From positions 10,670,163 to 10,734,162 of the forward strand of contig JAJEKV010000033.1 in the NCBI GenBank assembly GCA_021234155.1: DNA of 64,000 nucleotides, written 5' to 3'. This document shows, one piece after another, positions 1-11,417 of the stretch (its first letter is position 1; each line of letters opens with the position of its first letter). The translations under genes and the position numbers were made by a program. The stretch is from Isoetes taiwanensis (lineage: Eukaryota; Streptophyta; Lycopodiopsida; Isoetales; Isoetaceae). The notes under the pieces are model-generated. The model did no database searches, was not told where the DNA came from, and saw only the letters and a program-made list of their open reading frames with translations.

Positions 1-1533
1 TTTCTGTTCTAAGTTGCAATCAAGCCTCTAATCTCTTAGGTATGCCTCTCTCTCTAAATCCAAATCTGAGAGGTCTCTGGGATCCTATTCTGCAGAGGAT
101 TAAGAGAAAATTAAATAATTTCAGGAATTGTCTTTCCTTTGCAGGTAGAACAATTATTGCAAATTCAGTGCTAGCATCTTCCCATGTTTATTTCTCTTTT
201 GCCCTTGTAGCACCTAAAGCTATTTACTCTGAATTGGAGAAAACTATCAGGAACTTCATATGGAATGGATCTCACCTTGTTAACTGGAAGTCAATTGCTA
301 GACCAAGGACCTTTGGAGGTTTAGGCTGCAAGAATCTTTACCTGCAAGCTTGCTCCCTAGCAGGTAAATACATTTGGAGATCAATTAGAGGTATTTGCTC
401 CCTGCCTCTCAATTTGTAACTCATTGGTTAAAAGCTTCATATCCTACAGGGCATCCAAGTATTAAAAGTTCCCTTCCTGATTCTGCCTTTGTTGAGCTTC
501 ATCCTGCTTCAAATACCTCCCCCTTAATGAGGAACTTAATTAAGGCCTGGAATCTGATCCATCCTGTGCTTCAGAAAAATGATCTCTCATCTGCCACTAT
601 GAACACGAGTTTGTTTTGGTCTCCAATTTTTTCGGATCATAACTACAAAGTAATGGCCATAAAGCATCCAAGGATTTCCGGTAAATGGTCTAATATGGGT
701 ATATCTACTATCAAAGATCTTTACAAGAATAATAATTCTATTTTATCTTGGACTGCTGTGAAGCTTGCTCTCAAAGGAACTTCCACTGATAAAAAGATCT
801 ACCATCACTTCAGATCTATTCTGGCTAACTTCCATAAGTTTAATGACTACAGCATATCTATTGGTTGTTCCATAAATGGGAGACTGAATTATAAGGTCAA
901 AGAAATTTACAATCTGCTAAATGTTAATGATTCTCCAATAAAGGCTAGTGAGAAATGGAATTTGAATCAAAATCAGACTTTGGATTTGTTTAAAAATATC
1001 GGGAATCTTCTTGCTCTCCAAAGGTTTGCTTTTTATTTGGTTGATAGCTCACAAAAGCCCTAACTAATTTGGTCTCACTTTCCAAAAGATGTCTTTGTTT
1101 CCTCTCTGTGTGTCACTCTGGTTGTCTCCAGGATGAAACTTTAGAACATATTTTTCTTTGTCCTAAGTTGAGCCCTTTCTGGACGTGGTTTTTTGACAAA
1201 CTTGGCAATCATCTCAAGAACAGAAACATCAACTCCATCATTGATTTCATTCAACAAGGAGACATTATAGCCAATACTTTGGTCCACACTGCCTTGTGGA
1301 ATATATGGAAGTCCAGAAACAGAATTCTTTATTCTTCTAAACATATATCTGTCTTTTGGATTAAAATGCATTTCCAATTTGATGTTGAGGCTATGGCTAC
1401 ATGTCATAAAAGGAAGCATGGAGACAACTACAATTCCAGCTGGAACTCATTGGGGTTTTTCAGGGGACAATTTGATTTATTTGTTTCTAAATTAAATGTT
1501 GTGGATTCTAATGCACCATTCTCGATTCGATGA
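1..1533 (+). pseudogene. LINE ORF2 reverse transcriptase, C-terminal part, frameshifted
   Basis: Three overlapping frames (about 42-419, 395-1063, 1069-1533) read as one broken protein. The first holds the post-catalytic region typical of plant L1 ORF2, with the motifs LSFAGR, FIWNG and GGLGCKNL. The last holds the zinc-binding end of the zf-RVT type, with residues around DETLEHIFLCPKLSPFW. The catalytic palm with YADD lies to the left, outside the window. At least two frame changes separate the pieces, so this copy is dead. The family normally supplies reverse transcriptase and endonuclease for its own RNA. Confidence 0.85.
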
Positions 1534-2452
1534 ATACATGATGTTCCTTAGAGGGAAGGTGCTACAAAGTTGGATCTTGATATTGATTGCTATGAGATCA
1601 CTTTGCATCAGAGTCAGCCAACTAAGAAGAGGAAATTGACCTTGAAAGAATTGTGTGACATGAATGATGAGTTCATCCAGGAAGTAGAAAGTTCAATAAA
1701 AAGGTAAGCTCTTTGGGCAGAAATATTCACGAGAGAATTCATGCAAATGCACATTTTGTTTGAGTTCATCTTCAATACACATTTCAGTATGTCGAGGAGG
1801 GTTATCAAAATCTGAGGGAATTATATTATAGTCATAAGCTTCTCGCGGATTTACATGGTACTTTGCTGCTACTCGGGGGAAAGGAAAGCCTAAGTTCCTT
1901 CTTTGTTACAAAATGATGGTGGCAAAAATAGATATTCACATGGCTCCACTACTGATTTTTACAGACAATACAATCAGTGGTTCGACAGAAATCTGGACAG
2001 TAGCCCTAGCTAGTCTTTCCTTGGCTTTGGACCTTTGCTTATTCTGCCTTTCATATTCCTACCCTTTGCAGATGGTCAATCTCATGATTTTCATGATTCA
2101 GTTAGGGATCATGGATAGTATTTTTGTTTGCTCTTGCAGGAAAAAGAGGATCTCACCTACATACAACACTTGACTTCAAGGTTTTTTTCTCCAAATTAGG
2201 AATTGGATATCTCTCTCTTTTATGGGAGCTGACACTACTGATATTCTCTCCTCATATTCGGATGTTATGTTCTAAACTTTCATGGCTACATTATTTTCAT
2301 ATTTCTTATTTTGATGCTCACTCCAAATGAGTATCCTGGTTCTAACCATAACCCTGCTATATAGCAGCTTGGTTTATGGCTTGTATGGCTTTATCTAATT
2401 AATGGAAAAATCTACCCTTACTCTCAAAAAAAAAAAAAAAAAAAAAAAAAAA
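1..2452 (+). mobile_element. LINE (non-LTR retrotransposon), 3' portion with poly(A) tail
   Basis: The first 1.5 kb codes for the C-terminal part of a plant L1-type reverse transcriptase, followed by about 0.9 kb without a clear product. A run of some 27 A residues ends at 2452 and is the 3' tail that marks target-primed insertion. The 5' end lies left of the window, so the target-site duplication cannot be checked. Sequence right of the tail belongs to a different element, so this LINE inserted into it. Confidence 0.85.
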
Positions 2453-2469
2453 ACCGGGACCTCCGGATA

Positions 2470-3288
2470 GCACTTCCAAACAGAGTCCAAAGACACAGAC
2501 AAGCACGATCGTGAGACATCGGCGGTGGTTGCAAGCGTCGAGGGATGGACACCCAGACGGAAGTGCATGGTGCTTGACATAAATGGTGTCTTGTACGGCA
2601 CACATAACAATGAGAGGAGAATGAACCAAAAATCTTGCATCCACCACAAAGCGAACCATGTTGTAAAAGCGCAAGTAAGTACCTCATTTGCGCACTGGGG
2701 TATCATGAGTTTGTGGAGTGGGCTTCTGCGCAGAGGTTTGATGTTGTGATTTGGAGTGCTTCTCTACTTTGGAATACAAGGGATATGGTGGATGCATTGT
2801 TCCCTGATTTGCAGACCAGATTCTTGAAGATATATGGTCAAGAGCATTGCTATGCATGCGAGCATCCAACCAGCACAGAAAAGCAACTTTTTTTCAAGGA
2901 GTTGAAGGTTGTACTTGAGGATTTTCCTCAATATCATGGTATGATTTTCTTGGTTGATGACAGCCTACACAAAGGGTTTCTAAACCCTGCACATACAACC
3001 GCTCCTGTTATGCCTTTCAAGGGGCAAGAAGAGGACAATTTTTTGCAGAAGTTTGTGTGTTCAGCTTTGGAATACTTGTCTTCTCATACAGTACAGGAAA
3101 CGGTCTCACAAATTGATATCACTGATGCATGGTTGGCCCCGGAGACAGTTGCAGTGCTGGATTACTGTCTCAACAACTACTTTGTCTCGGCCTATTATAT
3201 CCTCAATGCTCCTCTTGAAGTACAAAGGCAGCTGCTGGGCACCCTTCCTGGCGACGAGCATGACTTTGAAGACTTCGATGCCTCATGA
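2470..3288 (+). pseudogene. FCP1/NIF-like HAD phosphatase domain protein, frameshifted, 5' truncated
   Basis: The reading frame is open from 2470 and carries HAD motif I as VLDINGVL near 2559. A one-base frame change near 2690 leads into the main body (GYHEFVEW, then IWSAS as motif II, then FLVDDS as the last motif). The C-terminus is acidic and ends at 3288. This is the order of the FCP1-like (NIF) family, which dephosphorylates proteins such as the RNA polymerase II tail. The second Asp of DxDx(T/V) is Asn here, as in a plant subgroup with DxNGxL, so activity is uncertain. The 5' part is cut off by the LINE insertion. Element 2 carries a related domain on its minus strand at 37220-37880. 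Confidence 0.75.
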
Positions 3289-3719
3289 AATAACCATTGT
3301 ATACTACTTTTTTGTAATATATATGCATGATTACTTTGTGTTATCTTGAGTATTGAGTGATCTTGTAAGATGTCTCTAATCTTGAGTGTACAATTTTCTG
3401 TAATATATATCAAGCTTACTCTCCAATACTACAAGCATTGTTTCCAATACTAAAATACTCCAATACAGCAGTCCAATACTACAAAACTTGTCTCACAAGC
3501 ATTGTCTCCAATATAATGACCAAAATTTGAGACAAGTACACAAGTAACTACAGACCTGTCAAAATGATAAAACAACCAGGTCAAAGCATATTCAACCTTC
3601 ATATGGAAGACTGTCAAGGATCATCTGGTGAGTAGCCTGATCAAGGGAAAATCTGTTGGTGCCAGGAATCTGATTCATCTCAAACTTGATAGCTGATACG
3701 TGATGACTGTACTGGAAGG

Positions 3720-6700
3720 TCAGGCCTTGTCTTCAAGTAGTTCCCAAGTACCATCGGGCTGGACAGCATAGTACAAACCAGCCAACACATGTTCATCGAC
3801 ATTGAAGGTCTGACCCCAGCTATCCTTGACAATTCTGTCAAGGATATGCCTCGGCTTAACACATTTCACCACATAGAAATCTGCATTCTCCTGATTTCCC
3901 TCCTCGGCTACAACAGCAAAGTTATCACCTTCCTCTATGTTTCCACTAAGCCATTCTCCATCACCTTCAAAAAATGCCTCATCAATTTCGTCTTCAGTAC
4001 CTTCGCCAGTAGACTTTTCTGGCTTTAGAGTAACATATTTCCAATTCTTTAACCTCTGCTTGTTCACACAAGATGACCAGTTTCCTTTCAAACAGTTACC
4101 ACAGAAACAACTTAAACCTCTATGAGCCACCCTTGTGCTTGATTTGGGCAAGTATGTCCTGATGCTGTGTATAATCTTGGTCCCTTCTACCCTGACACAG
4201 TCCAGCCGGTCTGTCCTATCAACATCATCCTTTCCAATGAACCAGAAGTGCCTGCAAAAAGCCAGCAACAAGTATTGCAGTTCACATACAGTACAGAGGC
4301 AAAATACAGCATTAAGATGAATGCAGATAGCATATTACCTCTTGATGTTCCCGTTGCTGGCACCTTCATTCCAACGCGTAGCGAATTCACAGGCATCAGT
4401 AGCACCCCTAAATCTCACTCCATCATACTTGAGCTGCTCTCTAGTGAATGCCCCTTTAAGGATTGCCCCTTGCCCATCGTGCTCTCCCTTACCATGGGCT
4501 GTCCCAAAGAAATTCCATATTATTTCCTTCCCTAGCTCGTGGTGATATCTTGGTAGGAAATAGAATGGCCGGGCAGATTTGAATTGGCTAGAACAACCAT
4601 CTGACCAAACTATATGCCTGGAGAATTCTATACCATTTGATACTAGCCATGAATTGTGCTTTCTAAGTCGGTCTTTGCACAAAAGAGTGTCATGAATCTT
4701 GCCATCACTCAAGTAAAAATGGGTTTCCTTCAATAGCTTTTCGATCCCAGTCTGTTGTCCATCCTATCGTGATGTGGGCGAGAATTGTTATCCGGTCATT
4801 GTGGCAATCTTTGGCTTTGAACCTCCCTTTGTATTTTTATCTTTGTAATTCTCTGCAAAATCAATCACGAAACAATGGTGCCATCTTGGATATTGTCGGG
4901 CAACTCTGAATTGCATGGCCACGCCATCTAGCCCCCAGAATTGTGTGGCACGAATATCTTCAATGTGGAACACAGGATATGAAATGAAATCCTTCCGCTT
5001 AGTTCTCTTGTAAGACAATCTAAGGGGTGGCTTTGGTCCTTTCTTTTTTTCCCCTTGCCATTTGAGGTCTCATCTTGTCTGCGGCTTTCAGTTGTGTCCC
5101 CATTTGCCTTGGATTTCTTACTTTTGTTTCCCTTCTTCTCAACTTGTGCTGCAGCTTCAGGCTGTGTCCCACCAGCTACCTTGGATTTCTTACTTTTATT
5201 TCCCTTCTTGGTGGCATTGGATCTTTTCTTTCTGCCGCCACCTGGCACTTCCTTGGTAACGCAGACTGCAACTCCAATCTGTAACAAGGTCTGTAGCATA
5301 TATTACAGAAGATTAGCGCAAGTTGAAAGCACAAAAGCAGTATTCAGCGGATGACAGCACATATCAGCATGCTTCAGCAAGCAATAAAGACTTTATTACC
5401 TTTTCAAACGTCTTCCATTCAAGCAAGAACTCATGATTCTCTCTTTCTCTTGGACATATAGGAAGACTTTTTATGCCACACTTCTGACATGTCTACATCA
5501 AGCAGTCATGTTTATACCATTCTTCACCCTCGCTCTTGTTGCAAACCCACGGTCCTCGAGGCACCATTTGGTTGAGTCATACACGTATGTTGGTGGCCAG
5601 ACAATTCTCACCAGATCCACAGACGTCGCAGGTGCACTTGCACTCTTCACCATGGAATCCAGTTTTCGCTGACCTTAATGTATTCAGTGCTACCCTGGCA
5701 TACTCCAACTTCATATGGTATATGCAACAACAGGTTTCCCTTTCTGATACTTTCTTTACATAAATAGGCTTCAACTTCTCGAAAGCCTTTAAGCAAACAG
5801 GGTGTTCAGGATGTGCCTTTTTGTAGTGTTGATATAGCTGCAGCTGAATGGTGGCCTTTGGTTAGGAATATTTATGTAATAATAGCAAAAAAAAAAAAAG
5901 AATGTATGGAAACTTGTACCTATGTGACCTCCATAAGGTGCAAGGGATAAGAAATTCGGAAGCCTGACTCTCCAACAGTGTTCACAACATCTTTCTTGCA
6001 AGGAGAGACTCTGCTATTTTGTTTCCAGAATTCTGTTATGCTTTGCTTGCAAGCAGGGGTGAGAGAATCACACCTCAACCTCCTTTGGAAACAAGACCAC
6101 GGACCATTTCCAAGGAAGGCTTCCGATTTCCTTAATGCAGCAGTTGCAATAGTTGACCTCATGCAACCTATCATAAGAAAATTACACATTAATCAATGAA
6201 CATATCCGGCAAAGATGACTCGCCCAGATACAAGCACTTGAAAGCATGAAGAAGCACAGGCATGAAAGCAAGAATTAGATGTACCTAACAGCCCTGCCAT
6301 AGTGGAATTGCATCTCGATTTTGTGGAAGAAGCCATCACAAGTGTAGAGGTTCTGGCTCTCCAAATATCATGGTTCCTTTGCCTCTTTGTGGCTGCCATT
6401 GTCTGTTTCAAGTTGTTGAGCAGCACCCCCGCTGCCTTGCACTCCTTTGGATTTGGCAAAATTCCAGGTTCTGAGATTTCCATTTCGTGGTGATGAACCA
6501 CCCTCTTCATCACATCGGCCTTGAGTTCGGGTGAATGCTTTTTGGTGAGCTTATTGAAGTAATCAACTACTTGCTTGGCTATTTCTTGCCTGCGTCTCAT
6601 GCTCAGATCCTCCCGTTCAACCGCTGCTTTTTTCATCTTATTCCGTAATCTGTATTCTCTCTTTCTCGCTGCATCCAATTTCTTGTAAATTGCAGAGGAA

Positions 6701-6948
6701 ACTGGATCTTCACGTGATATTTCCTGTGTTGCATTGACATCCAACAAATCTGGAACACTGTATTGGGATTCATCAGGCCGAAAATCCAATGCTAAACGTG
6801 TGATTGCCTCCAGGCCGGTATCAGGGAGCGCCATGAAATTCCTGAGAGAGGGAGGATAAGTGAATTGGAGGGAGAATTTTTGCGGGCCATGACGAAGTAA
6901 TCCAATTTGCAACGTACTACCACACCACTCGCGCGAAAATCCAGCCAA
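3720..6948 (-). pseudogene. Putative DDE-type transposase (DFAENY / HGKG family), multi-exon, decayed
   Basis: Exons run leftward from about 6836 (ATG before ALPDTGLEAI) to 3720. The N-terminal exon is lysine- and arginine-rich. A clear splice joins AGLL to GCMRST (donor near 6285, acceptor near 6177). Later pieces carry WKQNSRVSPCKKDV, CCCIYH with a Cys-rich stretch, a Lys-rich insert with two KKGNKSKKSK repeats, FVIDFAENYK near 4845, IVWSDGCSSQF near 4590 and FGTAHGKGEHDG near 4490. The C-terminal exon has CFCGNC and a chromatin-reader-like end. I recognise this motif set from uncharacterised transposon-like proteins in animals and early land plants. The Asp residues of DFAENY, SDG and HDG are candidate catalytic residues by inference. 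In-frame stops near 5577 and 5508 show decay. Confidence 0.65.
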
Positions 6949-7097
6949 AATCCCACAATCATTTTCCTAACGGTTCGTTCGTGAGGTGGACGTGTGAGTA
7001 CATGAAGGGCGTAAAAAAAAATGACGGGCAGTTACACCCATCAGCACCCAGATTAAGCAAAAGCAGGGGTGCTTTAAGCGGGCTAAAACCCTGCTAT

Positions 7098-7121
7098 AAG
7101 CATGCGTCCGGACGCATGCTT
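7098..7121. repeat. Perfect 24-bp palindrome at the right end of element 3
   Basis: The two 12-bp halves meet at 7109/7110 with no spacer; the core reads GCGTCCGGACGC. It lies about 20 bp inside the presumed end of element 3. Another inverted pair (AGCAGGG ... CCCTGCT) lies just to its left. Like the palindromes of elements 1 and 2 it is CG-rich and self-complementary. Confidence 0.8.
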
Positions 7122-7288
7122 TTGATACCCACCAGCATACTTTCACCCAAAGGATTGGGCTCTCCAACCTTCACAAATATGATTACATGTTTGAAGATTG
7201 AGAAAAGAAACCTTCCTACCTTTTGATAGCCACTTGATTTAGAAAATTGTAGCCCCTCACCTTTTGAGAAAATGGAGCGTAGAAAGAC

Positions 7289-7552
7289 AGGATGTTTTTT
7301 TGCTGGTGGTGTACAAAAAAACGAAATTCAAGCACTAAATCAGCACCTTCATAGGTAACATGTGTGATCGGGGCTTCACATTACTAATATGCTCATTATG
7401 TTATACATAACTAAAGAACATCCTAATATTTTTTGAAGGGCAATGAAGGGCAAGGGAAGGGCAATGAAGGGTAGCTTGAAGGGCAATCAGCACCTGTTAA
7501 GCACCCTATGTCCTGGACTGCTTTATTGTACACCACCAATAAAAAAAGACCC
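7289..7552. mobile_element. MITE-like element with ~28-bp imperfect inverted termini
   Basis: The host repeat reads GTAGAAAGAC then continues CATATACATCTCG, and is split here by 264 bp. The ends share T-rich tracts followed by TGGTGGTGTACAA on the left and its complement on the right. GAC stands on both sides (7286-7288 and 7553-7555) and may be a 3-bp target duplication, as in PIF/Harbinger or CACTA-type elements. There is no coding capacity. The interior has short repeats of GAAGGGCAATGAAGGG. Confidence 0.65.
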
Positions 7553-7622
7553 GACATATACATCTCGTTAGAACTGTAATTAATAGTGGAAATTCAATAC
7601 TATAAACATATTAATATTATTG

Positions 7623-7690
7623 GCTAGCTTGCCCGAGTGGTCTAAGGGGGACGACTTAAGATCGCCTGCAGTCACGTGCGCGTGTTCAAA
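7623..7690 (+). pseudogene. tRNA-Leu(UAA)-like sequence, copy 1, 3' truncated
   Basis: It starts GCTAGCT, then CCCGAGTGGTCTAAGGG (D arm) and an anticodon arm with the loop CTTAAGA. The T arm is truncated, running straight into AAATAAATAATGG, so it cannot fold fully. Confidence 0.6.
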
Positions 7691-8239
7691 TAAATAATGG
7701 ACAAAACCAACACTGTGGAGATGATTTTAATGCGAGAAAAGATAGACCCAACCAAATTAAAGATTGGCCCACAACTATCATATTCATAATGGAAGTACCC
7801 ACCATTAGCATATCAACAAATGCTAGACAAAATTAAAGGTCGAGCTCTAGAGATGACTTTAATGAAGAAAGGATTGGGCTCTCCAAAGATTAAATAGAAG
7901 TAAAGAATGAGCTATAGAAATGTACACCTTGGCACCGTAAAGAAGGAAGATTTGATTGCTAATATTGTTGGGGTAGTTTGTGTGAATTGCTATACTTAGT
8001 TGGACAAGAAAAGAAGTTTTAAGATATTACTTCGGTTTTTCAAAGTGATCTCCCTCACAAATACAATTACATGTCTGAAGATTGAGAAAGGAAAGCTTCC
8101 TACCTTTTGATAGCCACTTGATTTAGAAAATTGTAGCCCCTCACCTTTTGAGAAAATGGAGCGTAGAAAGATATATACATCTCGTTAGAACTGTAATTAA
8201 TAGTGGAAATTCAATACTATAAACATATTAATATTATTG

Positions 8240-8311
8240 GCTAGCTTGCGCGAGTGGTCTAAAAGGGACGACTTAAGATCGCCTGCAGTCACGTGCGCGT
8301 GGGTTCAAATA
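8240..8311 (+). pseudogene. tRNA-Leu(UAA)-like sequence, copy 2, 3' truncated
   Basis: Same unit as copy 1, 617 bp downstream, with the same loss of the 3' half of the T arm and of the acceptor strand. The shared truncation shows that the two units duplicated after the deletion. Confidence 0.6.
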
Positions 8312-8431
8312 AATAATGGACAAAACCAACACTGTGGAGATAATTTTAATGCGAGAAAAGATAGACCCAACCAAATTAAAGATTAGCCCACAACTATCAT
8401 ATTCATAATGGAAGTACCCACCATTAGCATA

Positions 8432-9667
8432 TGTGACGCTCCCTGCTAAATATACGGCGCCCGGCCGTACACTCGGCAGGAAATCCCCCATCCGGTCCAT
8501 CAACCGCATGGGCCCTCCGTCTAACCCGCACTCTGAGAGAATCCTAGTGCGGGCAGGGGACACGAAGGTGTCTTGCGCGCCCTTCCCCTATGGGCTCCTA
8601 TCACAGCGGAAGCATAAACAACGTCAGAACTAGCAATAACAATACAACATACTACCTCGAAGGGTAGTCCATCACATATCCATATGAGCAAAGAAGATAA
8701 TCATAAACCATCAAACATAAGAGCTCCTACCCATGGCTCCGACTCATAAGGGGGATGACTGACTAGCTAGGCCTCAAGATAGAGCAGACCGAATCATAAC
8801 AATGGCGAGGGCTGGCATAAGACAATCCCCGTAGCCCCCACTCGGCAGGGATCCTCCCTCCGCATTGCCTCTAGCCCCGTTGTGTAGTGCTGAGTCACAT
8901 CATAGCCTCCATAGCCCGGTGGGTTCCTATGCACAGGCCGCAACTAATAGGAACTAAGGGATCTAATCTAGGAGCATACTACATATGGCTCTAGGTCTCT
9001 ACCCCCCTTCCCAATACAAGAGGAGCAAACATGATCAACCATCATCATATAATCATCACATCATGAGAATAATCATAAGAACATCTTAACCTAATCATAC
9101 AAATCTAACTTACAGTTAGGGTTCCTTGATTAGGGTTCAAGATGATGCATGAGGGTTCTAGGATGGCTCTACCCTAGATACAAGATACTAACTCATCTGG
9201 AATGCTAATTCCAGATGAACTACTATGACTACTACCCTACATACCTGCTCCTGAAGCACTCCCTCCAAACCCGGGCGTCTCCATGATCTTCGAAGTGTTC
9301 GAGGTAGCTCCCACTCCTGCTGATGCGCTCACGCTCTGGGGGCTGCCATGCTATGCTGTGCCACAGCATATTCCCAGACTGTTGGAGCCAGAAAAGAGGC
9401 CTAGGGTTAGGGTTTAGGCCTTTATAGGTTAGGGTTCACATGTTATGCCACGTGGCTCCAATAGGGTAAGACCGTGTGGCGGGTGCCCAATAGGTTAAGG
9501 CCACGTGGAAAATGGTCTTAACCTAAGGTTGGCTAAGTTATATGAATAACTTAGTCATGCCCCCTAGTGCCACAATCTATGGTATACAAGGCTATATATG
9601 TAGACTTGTATGGTGTGAGTCGAGGAATATACATTATTCATAGCGTATATTCCCCTAGAACGTCACA
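8432..9667 (-). repeat. 3' LTR of the Ty3 element, with internal deletion
   Basis: This is 1,236 bp, against 1,646 bp for its partner. About 385 bp are missing after GGCTGGCATAAGACAAT (near 8837) where the other LTR has 25457-25830. A ~37-bp segment with a small inverted repeat near 26373-26410 is also absent. Outside these gaps I saw only about ten differences. Confidence 0.9.
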
Positions 9668-9680
9668 TTCTCCCCCCTTA
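9668..9680 (-). other. Polypurine tract of the Ty3 element
   Basis: On the minus strand this reads TAAGGGGGGAGAA and directly precedes the 3' LTR, the expected place and composition for the plus-strand primer. Confidence 0.8.
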
Positions 9681-10090
9681 GGACAATGCTGTCCTCAGCA
9701 TTGCGCTAAGGTGACTAACCTACCTTATGCCTGCAAAACAACACAACAAGAATATATGACTTAACTCTATTGAAAAGATCGACTTTTTGTTAATTACTTA
9801 TTATGTAATTATAAAGCTATATTTATAAGTTATACAAATTATATAGCTATAGCAACTATTATTATAAAAGTATACACAATTAATATTATTACAACAAATT
9901 TAGGAGTTCATAGTTAGTCTAAAATCTATGACTCCTATCTTCTCGTAACGTGCTCCCTCCTTCATGCTTCCCTTCACTGGCCTGCACAAGTAGCACATTA
10001 CGTTATATAAGTTAATAAGTTTGTGGTTTTAGGGGACCACCCCCCTTACCTACCTCCTTGAGCCGAACTACTAGCTCAAGGTTACCCTAC
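9681..10090 (-). other. Ty3 internal region without recognisable coding
   Basis: AT-rich sequence lies between the polypurine tract and the RT remnant. RNase H and integrase would be expected here but I see neither. Confidence 0.5.
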
Positions 10091-10530
10091 TACCTTGCAC
10101 TTGATCATGGCCCTTTCGGATTTGAGAATAGACTTAGGGGCATTACTGTGAAATCATAGTGCCCATACCGTATTCTGAAGGAGTCTTATAATTATCTTCC
10201 CCCTTCATCCTTATTTGCTGATGGACCGAGCTTAAGTCGATTTTGTAGAAGAGTCCTGCTTCTTGGGGCTGATCCATTATGTCGTTGCTTGTTGAGCTAC
10301 CCATGGTTGATATACATCTTTAGACTTCCATCTTGGCCGAAAGGATCCCCAAGTCGATCAACTCCTACAACTGCTTCTTGAGCTCTGCTAGTTCGGAAGT
10401 GCTGATTCTATAAAGAGCCTTGCTGATCGGCTCTGCCTCTGGTGCAAGAGTGATTTCAGATTCTATGCTTCTATAGAGCAAAAGCTCTCAAATTTCATCT
10501 GGAGGTATATCATGGGACTTCTTGATTAAC
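10090..10530 (-). pseudogene. Ty3 reverse transcriptase remnant
   Basis: Translated leftward, the stretch from about 10530 gives a degraded version of the start of a Ty3 RT. It contains PISKALYRIS, then ELAELKKQL, a stop, then ELIDLGILSAK. Further on FYKIDLSSVHQQIRM corresponds to the family's FSKIDLRSGYHQIRM, and a later piece to the RYGHYEFTVMPFG stretch. Stops and frame changes break it, and the YVDD region, RNase H and integrase are not found before the polypurine tract. Confidence 0.65.
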
Positions 10531-11099
10531 TTAGGAATTGGCCGAGGCATTGTTTCGAAGTAGCATCTTCCTTCTTACTATTGCGGTCGGGGTCGACAAC
10601 CTGTAGCTTATGTATGACCTCATTCCTCATGATGCACTTAAGTAATTGCCTTACTGACATGCGTTGCACGATTGGAATTACTTAACTTAAATTATAAGGT
10701 CCTTGCCCTTTGGTGCTGGGATAATTATCTCTTGCTTATGATAATAAATTATTGCCTTAGCCGGCTTTAATATTGCCTGTCTATTCTGAGGTCATCGCTG
10801 CCAATGTACCTAAGTTGGTGCCGATGCTTTACTTAGCTCTGCTTGAGGTTGATGTCGACTTGACTCTTGTTCCGTTGGTGCTGCTAATTACTCGGCCTTG
10901 CCTTAATTACTGGCCTAGATTTAGACTTAAGAGTCTTGCTCTTAAAGATGTCCATCATCTAGGAGGTGCAAAATTATAAGTTAAAAAAAACTACTTACAT
11001 AAATCCTATGGCCACAAGTTTAGTCGGCATGACATTACTTTTGGGCACACATAGAAAACTATATGATTAGATAATTATTCTTGTTTTAGATCTAATCTA

Positions 11100-11132
11100 T
11101 AAACAAGGTGATGGTGCAAACGCACTAATGAC
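11100..11132 (+). repeat. Element 1 left terminal inverted repeat
   Basis: It starts TAAACAAGGTGATGGTGC and continues AAACGCACTAATGAC. It matches the reverse complement of 20018-20050 except at one base. Confidence 0.85.
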
Positions 11133-11417
11133 CTGTGGTGCAATTGCAGATTCCTTTTTCCAAAAAACGTAAATTCGGCAGTTTTGACCATTAAAAAAAA
11201 AACAACTATAAAAAAAAAAGTTGCATTACAAATATGGCCATTTTAAAAGCGGGCGACAGATTTTGTGTTAAGATACACAAAGAAAATGCACTTTCTTACG
11301 AAACAAAATACAAAGGGAAGGAAGGAAGTCTATGCGCGCATAGACAATAAACTTATATTTCAATAATATAATACAATAATATTGGCACATAAAAAAAATT
11401 CATATTTTTAGCACACA

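Larger units (their letters stand above)
2453..7140. mobile_element. Element 3: decayed DNA transposon with FCP1-like and DDE-like genes
   Basis: Between the LINE poly(A) tail and the point where the tRNA-Leu-type host repeat resumes (about 7141) lie an FCP1-like phosphatase gene on the plus strand and a multi-exon transposase-like gene on the minus strand, convergent. The left end was lost to, or separated by, the LINE. The right end has several short inverted repeats and a perfect 24-bp palindrome at 7098-7121. I could not fix the right terminus or a target duplication. The pairing of an FCP1-like gene with a DDE-like gene resembles element 2, so these may be relatives. This grouping is inference. 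Confidence 0.55.
7141..8431 (+). repeat. Tandem tRNA-Leu-type host repeat units, left block
   Basis: This block holds two tRNA-like copies 617 bp apart and the shared unit sequence: AAAGGATTGGGCTCTCCAA, then a stretch ending TAATTAATAGTGGAAATTCA, then GTTGGCTAGCTTG. The same unit recurs at 26708-27110, 31011-32272 and 34637-36927. The block is interrupted by a MITE (7289-7552) and ends at the Ty3 LTR element, whose target duplication GCATA is taken from the unit itself. Confidence 0.8.

Noticed and set aside
2395-2706. Minus-strand frames with poly-Phe over the A tract
   Set aside because: They arise from the LINE poly(A) tail read backwards.
8433-8633. Frames conserved in both LTR copies (MTLPAKYTAPG)
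   Set aside because: Conservation is explained by LTR identity; no start context or family match.
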